A DNA stretch of 64,000 nt from Hymenobacter volaticus (GTDB taxonomy: Bacteria > Bacteroidota > Bacteroidia > Cytophagales > Hymenobacteraceae), in NCBI RefSeq assembly GCF_022921055.1, contig NZ_CP095061.1, positions 4,131,501-4,195,500 on the forward strand, written 5' to 3'. A program made the position numbers and the translations under genes. Below, piece by piece: positions 26,440-33,856 of the stretch. The notes beneath the pieces are model-generated. The model saw nothing but the letters and a program-made list of their open reading frames with translations, had not been told where the DNA came from and made no database searches. Every line of letters begins with the position of its first letter. Position 1 is the first letter of the stretch.

Positions 26440-27204
26440 CTAGTGCGGCAGTGCTCCCCAGGCTTTGTCCCACTTGTTGGGCGTAGCAGCAATGGCTTCG
26501 GCCGTGGCCGGACCGTAATGCTCGAGGTAGTAGTTGCAAAAGGTTTTCAGTGGGCATTTAGCGCAATCGGGTTTAGCGAAAAGGCAAATGCGCTGCCCGT
26601 GCCAATAGTTATGCTTATGAAAATTCAGTAGCACCAGTGGGTCTTTCGGTAGTTGTTCCAGCAACACCTGATGCGCCTTGTCAGCAGAAGCTTTCGGTCC
26701 GATCATGCCCACTCGCTGCGCAATACGGTGCACGTGTGTATCAACAGGCAGCACGGGTTTGTGAAAGTTAAACAGCAATACCAAAGAGGCAGTTTTCAGG
26801 CCAATACCGGGCATATCGGTTAGCCAGGTCATGCCCTGCTCTACTGGCCACTCGGTCAAAAAATCGAGGTGGAAGTCGCCGCCCGTTTGGGCCTGAATGC
26901 GGCGCAATACTTCCTGAATGCGGGGCGCTTGGGTATCGGGCCAGCGGGTGGTCCGGATGGTGTGAGCTAGGTCGGCGGTAGGGGCCGCTAGCACACCCGC
27001 CCAATTGCCAAAAGCTTCGAGCATCCGGTCGTAGGCGAGTTCTTCATCAGCGTGCGTGGTGCGGTGGGACAGGATGGTGGAAATCAGCTCCCGCATAGGA
27101 GTCCGGCGCGGTTGATCTAGCGTTAAGGGCTCGAAGAAGGTATTTAGGATAAGGTGATTTTCCCAAGTCTTTTCAGCGGGCGGCGAGGCATACGTGGTCG
27201 GCAT
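26440..27204 (-). CDS. Endonuclease III-like DNA glycosylase (HhH-GPD, 4Fe-4S)
   Basis: 254 residues. The HhH motif MPGIGLKTAS carries the catalytic Lys and LPVDTHVHR the catalytic Asp of bifunctional glycosylase/AP lyases. The iron-sulfur motif C-x6-C-x2-C-x5-C is complete (CLFAKPDCAKCPLKTFC). The N-terminus is somewhat longer than in E. coli Nth, and the helical core has diverged (ISTILSHRTTHADEEL in place of the usual LSAQTTD), so substrate range may differ. Role: excision of oxidised bases. Convergent with the lipoprotein gene. Confidence 0.88.
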   Translation of the reverse strand: MPTTYASPPAEKTWENHLILNTFFEPLTLDQPRRTPMRELISTILSHRTTHADEELAYDRMLEAFGNWAGVLAAPTADLAHTIRTTRWPDTQAPRIQEVLRRIQAQTGGDFHLDFLTEWPVEQGMTWLTDMPGIGLKTASLVLLFNFHKPVLPVDTHVHRIAQRVGMIGPKASADKAHQVLLEQLPKDPLVLLNFHKHNYWHGQRICLFAKPDCAKCPLKTFCNYYLEHYGPATAEAIAATPNKWDKAWGALPH

Positions 27205-27248
27205 AGACTATTTAGTAGACAATGAGTAGGAAGAACTACTAAATAGTA

Positions 27249-27278
27249 CGGCCCCGCCACCAAATGGTAGCGGGGCCG
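27249..27278 (-). terminator. GC-rich hairpin after an OmpA-family gene
   Basis: CGGCCCCGC / GCGGGGCCG with an inner ACC/GGT pairing. It is 50 bp past the stop of the 27328-28044 gene on the minus strand. The T-run is weak. Confidence 0.5.
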
Positions 27279-27327
27279 CAATAGAAAGGAGGAGCTATAT
27301 GGCGTATCCTCTTATGTCAACCTGTGA

Positions 27328-28044
27328 TTAGATGGTGCCTTTCTCAGCAGCCTTCTTCAATTTGTCGTTGGCGAAGATGGCAACTTCTACCCGGCGGTTA
27401 GCAACGCGGCCAGCCTCAGTGGAGTTGTCGGCAATTGGCTGCTTCGAGCCGTAGCCCGTTACGGTGAAGCGCGAAGCGTCTACGCCTTGCTGCTGCGTGT
27501 AGTTAGCTACTGCCTGAGCACGACGCTGCGAAAGCGGATCGTTGATGGCGTCGGTACCGGTGTTGTCGGTGTGGCCTTCTACAATAACGTTGGTGTCACC
27601 ATACTTAATGAGGGTCTGAGCCAACTCCTTGATGTTCTCTTGAGCAGCAGAAGTTAGAGCAGCCGAGTTCTTAGCGAACAGCAAACCCGAGTCGAAGGTG
27701 ATTTTGATGCCTTCCCCTACGCGCTCAACTTTAGCGCCAGCCATTTCTTTCTTCAGTTCAGCTGCCTGCTTGTCCATACGACGGCCAATCAGAGCGCCAC
27801 CAGCACCACCTACCGCAGCACCAATGATAGCACCTTTCGCAGTGCTGTTCTTACCGCCAATTACACGGCCCAATACGCCACCAGCGGCAGCACCGCCCAA
27901 GCCACCGATAATACCGCCTTTAGCAGTTTTGCTCCAAGGCTTCTTGGTGGTAGTAGTTTCGGTGGTTGTTTGTGCTTGCACAGTGCTGGTGCCTACCATC
28001 AGCAAAGCCAGCAACATAAGGTAAAAGGAACGTAAGTTTTTCAT
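27328..28044 (-). CDS. OmpA-family protein with glycine-zipper segment (paralogue A)
   Basis: 238 residues. Signal peptide ends VQAQ; no lipobox. Residues 40-90 form a glycine zipper (GGIIGGLGGAAAGGVLGRVIGG, then GAIIGAAVGGAGGALIG-like). Residues 110-225 are an OmpA/MotB peptidoglycan-binding domain (VIVEGHTDNTGTDAINDPLSQRRAQAV, PIADNSTEAGRVANRRVE), including the Asp and Arg that hold diaminopimelate. Probably tethers the envelope to peptidoglycan. It lies about 650 bp from a close paralogue (28692-29432) on the same strand. Confidence 0.9.
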   Translation of the reverse strand: MKNLRSFYLMLLALLMVGTSTVQAQTTTETTTTKKPWSKTAKGGIIGGLGGAAAGGVLGRVIGGKNSTAKGAIIGAAVGGAGGALIGRRMDKQAAELKKEMAGAKVERVGEGIKITFDSGLLFAKNSAALTSAAQENIKELAQTLIKYGDTNVIVEGHTDNTGTDAINDPLSQRRAQAVANYTQQQGVDASRFTVTGYGSKQPIADNSTEAGRVANRRVEVAIFANDKLKKAAEKGTI

Positions 28045-28691
28045 GATAAAAAAAGTTAAAGGAGTTTCGGAGTTGAGAAGTGAGAACGTAAATGAAAAGC
28101 GTTAAATCGGCCCGAAGATAATAAGCAGAATGAACCAATGAGTCGACAGCCAATATCTTTACAACCACCTTGCCAAAAATTCAGCAAATCCCTACAAACA
28201 AGCAAAAACCCCTTGAAATAGGCTATTTAGGCCATTTTTCAAGCTTTGAATTATTTAAGAAAACGCCCGCTGCTAGATTTTGGTATATTATTTCTTAGAA
28301 AAGAAATGCAGATAAAATTTTCTGATAAAGGATCATTATTAATTTTTTGTGGCATAGTACTACCTATTATATAATAGCATAGTAGCTAATTTTAATTTCT
28401 TTAAACACCAATTGAAATAGATATATAGAAGCCTATTCGTTGCCATTTACAGGTATTAGCAAACGGGTATATTCTATCTTTTTACCCACTAACTTCTTTG
28501 CTCTTTTACACTCTGTGAACCAGTATAGGTACTGAGTATGCCCGAGTAACTTAGCTATAATGAATGCCGGCTCAAATCTAATAGCACAGAAGCGCCAACT
28601 CTTGATTAGCACTCATTGCCTGAACTACCGCTACAAAAAAAGACCGCACTAACCGTGCGGTCTTTTGATTCTAACTACCCCAAAGCGAGGT
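28045..28691. other. AT-rich intergenic spacer between two OmpA paralogues
   Basis: About 650 bp, markedly AT-rich from 28190 to 28500. No gene was recognised. It presumably carries the promoter of the 27328-28044 gene. The right end holds a terminator (28634-28666). Confidence 0.6.
28634..28666 (-). terminator. Terminator of the second OmpA paralogue
   Basis: AAAAGACCGCAC / GTGCGGTCTTTT, 12-bp perfect stem with loop TAACC. A7 at 28634-28640 reads as U7 on the minus strand. Confidence 0.88.
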
Positions 28692-29432
28692 TTACAGCGT
28701 GCCTTTTTCAGCAGCTTTCTTCATTTTCTCGTTGGCGTAGATGGCAATTTCTACCCGACGGTTAGCCTGCTTACCAGCTTCTGTGGTATTGTCGGCAATC
28801 GGCTGCGACGAACCATAGCCCTGCGTGGTGATACGCGAAGCGTCTACGCCTTGCTGCTGCGTGTAGTCTGCTACTGCCTGAGCGCGACGCTGCGAAAGCG
28901 GATTATTGATAGCGTCGGAACCGGTGTTGTCGGTGTGGCCTTCAACCAACACGTTGGTATCAGGATACTTCTGAAGAACAGTGGCCATTTTCTGAATCTC
29001 AGACTGCGAAGCGGCCCGTAGGGTAGAGCTGTTAGTATCGAAAAGAATACCGGAGTCGAAGGTGATTTTGATGCCTTCCCCTACCCGCTCAACCCGGGCG
29101 TTCTGCATGTCGCGCTGCAATTCTTCGGCCTGCTTGTCCATCTTGCGGCCAATCAAGGCACCGCCCGAGCCACCTACAGCGGCACCGATGATGGCGCCCG
29201 CAGCAGTACCGTTTTTGCCCCCGATTACGCGGCCCAATACGCCGCCAACTACCGCACCGCCGCCGGCGCCGAGCAGGCCTCCTTTAGCAGTTTTGCTCAT
29301 ACCCGTCTTGCGAGGGCCAGTACCGTTGCCGGTTGGAGCGTCTGGAATGTTGGGGTTGCGAGTGGTAGCGCACGAGCCGAGAAGCAGCGTCAGCGCCATA
29401 AACAAAGACAAAAGTGACTTAGGGGTTTTCAT
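28692..29432 (-). CDS. OmpA-family lipoprotein with glycine-zipper segment (paralogue B)
   Basis: 246 residues, closely similar to the gene at 27328-28044 throughout the glycine zipper and OmpA domain (VLVEGHTDNTGSDAINNPLSQRRAQAV, PIADNTTEAGKQANRRVE). The N-terminus differs: here LLLGSCATTRNPN is a lipobox, so this copy is lipid-anchored while paralogue A is not. The residues after the Cys are not acidic, so retention on the inner leaflet of the outer membrane is likely. Probable tandem duplication followed by change of anchoring. Confidence 0.9.
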   Translation of the reverse strand: MKTPKSLLSLFMALTLLLGSCATTRNPNIPDAPTGNGTGPRKTGMSKTAKGGLLGAGGGAVVGGVLGRVIGGKNGTAAGAIIGAAVGGSGGALIGRKMDKQAEELQRDMQNARVERVGEGIKITFDSGILFDTNSSTLRAASQSEIQKMATVLQKYPDTNVLVEGHTDNTGSDAINNPLSQRRAQAVADYTQQQGVDASRITTQGYGSSQPIADNTTEAGKQANRRVEIAIYANEKMKKAAEKGTL

Positions 29433-29554
29433 CGAAGTGAACTTGGTGGAATGGTAAGAGAGTGTAGGGTAACGAGCGTGCTTACTGTACTTGCAGAAAA
29501 AATGTTTGCTAAGGCAGGGCTTGAATCAAAGCCAGTGTGCTCTCCACTATACCT

Positions 29555-29598
29555 AAAAAAGACCTGCCCAACTCGCGCTATTGCGGGTTGGGCAGGTC
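29555..29598 (-). terminator. Terminator of accD
   Basis: GACCTGCCCAAC / GTTGGGCAGGTC, 12-bp stem with inner CGC/GCG pairing. A6 at 29555-29560 reads as U6 on the minus strand. Confidence 0.88.
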
Positions 29599-29621
29599 TT
29601 TTCAAGAAGCGTGCCGGCTTT

Positions 29622-30515
29622 TTAAACTTGCTGCGCAGACTTTGTGCTGGCTTTAGTTGCTACAACCCCAGTCGGACGCAGCATAGCGAGCAGATCGGCG
29701 AGGCGGGACTTCAACTCTTTGCGGTCGACAATAAAATCAAGGAAGCCGTGCTCTAGCACGAATTCAGCGCTTTGGAAGCCTTTGGGCAAGTCCTTACCAA
29801 TAGTCTCCTTGATAACCCGCGGACCAGCAAATCCGATAAGGGCACCTGGCTCTGCAATATTGAAGTCGCCGAGCATGGCAAAGGAAGCCGTAACGCCTCC
29901 AGTGGTGGGGTCCGTGAGCAAGGAAATGTAGGGTAACCCTGCTTCGGAGAGTAGCGCAAGCTTGGCTGACGTTTTGGCCATCTGCATCAACGAATAGCCT
30001 GCTTCCATCATTCGAGCACCACCGGAGCGCGAAATCATGAGGAACGGCAACCGATGTTGGCGGGCATAATCGATAGCGCGGGCAATCTTTTCGCCCACCA
30101 CAGAACCCATAGAACCACCAATGAAACGGAAATCCATAGCGGCAACCACTAGTTCCAGCCCGTTGAGCTGACCGTGGGCCGTACGCACCGCATCAGTCAG
30201 GCCCGTCACTTTCTCGGTGGCCGACAAGCGCTGGGGATACGCTTTGGTATCTACGAAATGCAGCGGGTCGGCGGAGTGCATATCCGCATCTAACTCTGCA
30301 AACTGGCCGCCATCGAAGAGAAACTCGAAATATTCGGCTGCATCAATTCGCTCGTGGTGGTTGCAATTGCCGCAGGTGTAGAGCAGCCGCTTATGCTCGG
30401 CCATGGTAGCCACCGTTTTACACTCGGGGCACTTGTGCCACAAGCCGTCCGGAGTTTCCTTTTTCTCTTCCGTCGGCGTGACGATACCTTTCTCTACGCG
30501 CTTAAACCAAGACAT
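29622..30515 (-). CDS. accD: Acetyl-CoA carboxylase carboxyltransferase subunit beta
   Basis: 297 residues. The N-terminal zinc ribbon has Cys at 29, 32, 48 and 51 (CPEC, CGNC). The carboxyltransferase core follows with [50 protein letters not shown] and GFAGPRVI. With AccA it transfers the carboxyl group from biotin to acetyl-CoA, the committed step of fatty acid synthesis. accA is not in this window. Single gene with its own terminator. Confidence 0.97.
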   Translation of the reverse strand: MSWFKRVEKGIVTPTEEKKETPDGLWHKCPECKTVATMAEHKRLLYTCGNCNHHERIDAAEYFEFLFDGGQFAELDADMHSADPLHFVDTKAYPQRLSATEKVTGLTDAVRTAHGQLNGLELVVAAMDFRFIGGSMGSVVGEKIARAIDYARQHRLPFLMISRSGGARMMEAGYSLMQMAKTSAKLALLSEAGLPYISLLTDPTTGGVTASFAMLGDFNIAEPGALIGFAGPRVIKETIGKDLPKGFQSAEFVLEHGFLDFIVDRKELKSRLADLLAMLRPTGVVATKASTKSAQQV

Positions 30516-31104
30516 TTTTTGGTATTGAGTATGGGTACTGAGTATTGAGACAATAATTGGGGCCGCAGCACTTCGCTCGGTGAGCGCCGGGCATTCTGCG
30601 GCAAAGATGCAGGAACTAATCAGTAGTATCTTACTACTTGTTACGGGTTGCTTTTCATTTTATATGTGAGCCAACCTTATAGCTCTATACAGGTGCATAT
30701 CCTGAACAATTTTCAACAGAGTTATCCCTTCGACAAAAGGCGTTGGAAAGTCACGCGGCCTGCTCAAACGAGTACTTTGCTGGCTGCTTCTCGTTCATTC
30801 TTGCTCGAGCTTTCACACTTGAATTAGCTAGGCTGGTTCAACTCATACAAAGCTGACTAGTTGGTAGCGCATCAGGCTGATAGATTTTCGTCGACAAGAT
30901 TTCGTACTTGACGGTGACGGACGATAGGCAGCATTTAAACAAGCCTAAAACGCGCTACAGTAAAACAAGATCAAATATAAACTGAAAATCGGTCGATTGT
31001 CGGGCTGCGTTGCAACATCAACGCGTCCCTGAGTACCTTGCCGCGGGAAAATTTCCTTGGTGTATGCCACCTACTAAACTTCGATTTTCACCTTAGTCCT
31101 TTCT
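30516..31104. other. Intergenic region between accD and an OmpA lipoprotein gene
   Basis: About 590 bp between divergent genes. No gene, repeat or clear hairpin was recognised. It should hold the two divergent promoters; the reverse strand near 30604-30611 has CATCTTTG, one base off the -7 consensus. Confidence 0.5.
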
Positions 31105-32121
31105 GTGAAAAATTCTTCTACTAGCCTGCTAGCCTTGGCACTGACTGCTGCCTCTTTACTGCCTGGCTGCGTACCATCTAAGCGTTACGAAGACCTGAAA
31201 GCCCGCCAAGCCTCCACTGAGCAAGGCAAAGCCGATGCTGAGCGCCAACAGCGCCTCGCAGTGGCCGAACTCAAGAAAGCTACCGAGGAAATAAACCAGT
31301 TGCACCTCGACAACAAACGTCTTACCGAGGACTCCACCCAGACCGGCAACGCCCTGCGCCGTACCCGCCAACTCTACTCCCAACTTACCGACAGCTACGA
31401 TAAGCTACTTAAAAACAGCGACCGGGAACTAGCCAACAAGTCATCGGACTACAACAAAGTGGCCCAGGACTTGGCTCGCCGCGAGGCTGAGCTTGGGGAG
31501 CTAGACACTTCGCTCAAGAAAAACCGGGCGGCCATGGACAAGCTAAATGCCGACCTGCAAACCCGCGAAGCCCGCTTGGCCGAACTAGAAAAAGCCTTGG
31601 CTGAAAAAGACAAAGCCGTGAACGACCTACGGGCCAGCGTAGCCAACGCTTTGCGCGGCTTTCAAGGCACCGATTTGCAGGTGAAGATGAAGGACGGCAA
31701 AGTATACGTCTCGCTTTCCGAGCAGCTGCTTTTCAAAACTGGCTCTACTAAAGTGGACCCTAAAGGCCAAGAGGCTCTCAAGCAACTGGCCGTTGCACTC
31801 AAAGCCCAACCCGACGTAAACGTGGTAGTGGAAGGCCACACTGACAACGTGCCCTTCAGCCGCCCCACAGCCGCTATGCAAGACAACTGGGACTTGAGCG
31901 TATTACGCGCCACCGAAATTGCCCGCCTACTCACCACCGGTGGCATACCAGCCGCTCGCGTTACTGCCTCGGGCCGCTCGCAGTACGTACCGGTAGCCGC
32001 CAACGACACGCCCGCCAACAAGGCGCTGAACCGCCGTACCGAAATTATTCTCACGCCCAAACTCAACGAGCTGCTCAAGATCTTGGATAGCAACTCTACT
32101 ACTCCGGCAGCTGGCAAATAA
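31105..32121 (+). CDS. Coiled-coil OmpA/MotB-family lipoprotein
   Basis: 338 residues, GTG start. LLPGCVPSKRYED is a lipobox. Residues 30-185 are a long, highly charged coiled coil of heptads (for example RREAELGELDTSLKKNRAAM, EARLAELEKALAEKDKAVND). Residues 205-320 are an OmpA domain (VVVEGHTDNVPF, LSVLRATEIARLL, NRRTEIIL). This lipoprotein-coiled-coil-OmpA layout would let it reach from the outer membrane to peptidoglycan. No flagellar or gliding motor partner lies beside it. Confidence 0.9.
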   Translation: MKNSSTSLLALALTAASLLPGCVPSKRYEDLKARQASTEQGKADAERQQRLAVAELKKATEEINQLHLDNKRLTEDSTQTGNALRRTRQLYSQLTDSYDKLLKNSDRELANKSSDYNKVAQDLARREAELGELDTSLKKNRAAMDKLNADLQTREARLAELEKALAEKDKAVNDLRASVANALRGFQGTDLQVKMKDGKVYVSLSEQLLFKTGSTKVDPKGQEALKQLAVALKAQPDVNVVVEGHTDNVPFSRPTAAMQDNWDLSVLRATEIARLLTTGGIPAARVTASGRSQYVPVAANDTPANKALNRRTEIILTPKLNELLKILDSNSTTPAAGK

Positions 32122-32167
32122 AGCTAGCATTAGTCGGACCTTATCAATATTCCGGTATATAAGATTC

Positions 32168-32200
32168 AAGGCCAACCTTTTACGGTTGGCCTTACTCTTT
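32168..32200 (+). terminator. Rho-independent terminator
   Basis: AAGGCCAACC / GGTTGGCCTT, 10-bp stem with loop TTTTAC, followed by ACTCTTTATT. It closes the coiled-coil OmpA gene. Confidence 0.75.
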
Positions 32201-32245
32201 ATTGCATCATTGTAATTCCGTCCGTTTTATATACAACTCAAGCTT

Positions 32246-33782
32246 ATGCCTACCTCTTTACTGTTTCGTTTATTGCTCACTGTGGCCCTGTGGTTGAGTG
32301 CTTGGCTAACAGTTCATGCCACGCACGTTCTTGGAGGCGAACTGACCTATACGCACATTGAAGGTTCTGCCTCGCAGTATCAAGTGCTGACGCGCATCTA
32401 CGCTCGCGACCCTACTCTTGGCGTACCCGATCAGCCTTTCATTATCCTAAACTTTGCGTCTAACGGGTGTTCAGGACCAACTCCTGGTAGCTTCTCCATG
32501 CGAGTTAACCGCATGCAGCCTTCATCTAAACGATTGGGTTGCGCCGGCTTAGCACTTTACTTGATAGGCGAATACGAAACTATAGTTACACTCCCCCAGG
32601 CCAATGGAAAATCAGTACAGCATTAGAGAGTCGTGGCTACAGCAATAATCTAACAACTCCACTTACCAACGCTTTGTACCTGAGTGCTTTCCTCGATAAT
32701 TTTAGTGGTTTGCGAAATTCGTCTCCCAGATTCACCTCATTCACTCTACCATATAACCTGACCCTCGATCAGCCCTATCGACACAGCTTCAGTGCTTTCG
32801 AGCCTGATGGCGACTCGTTAGTATACCGTGCCGTACAACCAGCTACTGGCTCCTTGGTTACACCGAGTTGCGGCACACCTATTCCCTATGTTTTTTATCA
32901 GGCTGGCCAGTTTCAGGATCCAACCACTGGGCAGATGATTTCTTATCCGGCCGGTCAATTCTCTACAGCTTTTCCAGTTTTGTCGTTTCAGGCAGTTAAT
33001 GGCGTGGCGGTTCCACAGTATAATTTGAATGCAACCAATGGTGAGTTGTTGACAACACCCGTTGCGCAGGTAGGAGATTATTCGGTGCCAGTACAGATAG
33101 ATGAGTACCGCCAGCTCAATGGCACTTGGACTCTGATTGGGCAGGTAACGCGCGACATTCCTTACGGTGTGCGCAATCCTAGCACCAACCGCAACCCTAC
33201 TATTAGCAGCCTACAGGTGACGGGCGCTGCAGCCATTCAACCCGTTGATCAACCCGTTTTGGTGCGGCCTGGCCAATCGGTATCCTTAACCCTTAATGCT
33301 ACTGACCCGATGCAGGCCAGACCCTGCAGCTAAGCAGTGATGTAGCGGCCGTTGTGCCGGGGGCATCCTTCCAAGCGCAAGGCGCTAATCAGGGCGTGCT
33401 TACTTGGCAAGTACCGGCTACCCTTCCACTCGGCCGCTATATAATGGCCGTAACGGTTGCCGATAACAACTGCCCACTAAACGGTTTCGAGGTGCGCACC
33501 GTCACGTTCTTGGTATCTAACCGAGCCTTGGCTACGCATGGCGGCCGACCACAGGTGCTAGCAGCACACCCCCTCCCCTTCCACGACCGGGTACAGTTCA
33601 AACTGCCCACTGCCACCGTGCAGCCCGTAACCATCACCGACTATCTAGGCCGCTTGGTCACGACGCTCAAAAGCCGTCCCGACGGTAGCGTAGAATGGCT
33701 TCCAAGTGCTGATGTAGCGGCGGGCACCTACTTCGCCCGGCCCGCTAACGGCGGCTATGTTTGCCGCCTACTGCGCCAGTAG
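32246..33782 (+). pseudogene. Secreted surface protein with type IX secretion-like tail, broken by two single-base losses
   Basis: Three overlapping reading frames join into one protein of about 512 residues. Frame 1 (32246-32598): signal peptide, then THVLGGELTYTHIEGSASQY. A base is missing in the C5 run at 32593-32597; restoring it gives TLPPGQWKIST and leads into the frame up to 33309. A second base is missing at 33308-33309; restoring it turns TDPMQAR into TDPDAGQTLQLSSDV and leads into the last frame to 33782. The C-terminal 80 residues (LAAHPLPFHDRVQFKLP, GRLVTTL, AAGTYFARPANGG) resemble a T9SS sorting domain. The N-terminal half resembles Bacteroidota gliding-associated surface proteins. 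Because codon use and domains stay intact across the breaks, a sequencing error is as likely as real decay. Confidence 0.75.
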
Positions 33783-33798
33783 AAGTCAGTAACTAGCA

Positions 33799-33842
33799 AA
33801 CACAAAAGGCCGATTCCCACGTGGGAATCGGCCTTTTGTGTT
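33799..33842. terminator. Perfect 44-bp palindrome acting as bidirectional terminator
   Basis: Arms 33799-33820 and 33821-33842 are exact reverse complements with no spacer (core AAAAGGCCGATTCCCAC). It lies between converging genes, with A/T runs at both ends. Confidence 0.85.
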
Positions 33843-33856
33843 GTTTGAAATATTCC

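Noticed and set aside
27328..29432. Duplication by a mobile element
   Set aside because: No transposase, terminal repeats or target duplications around the two OmpA paralogues.
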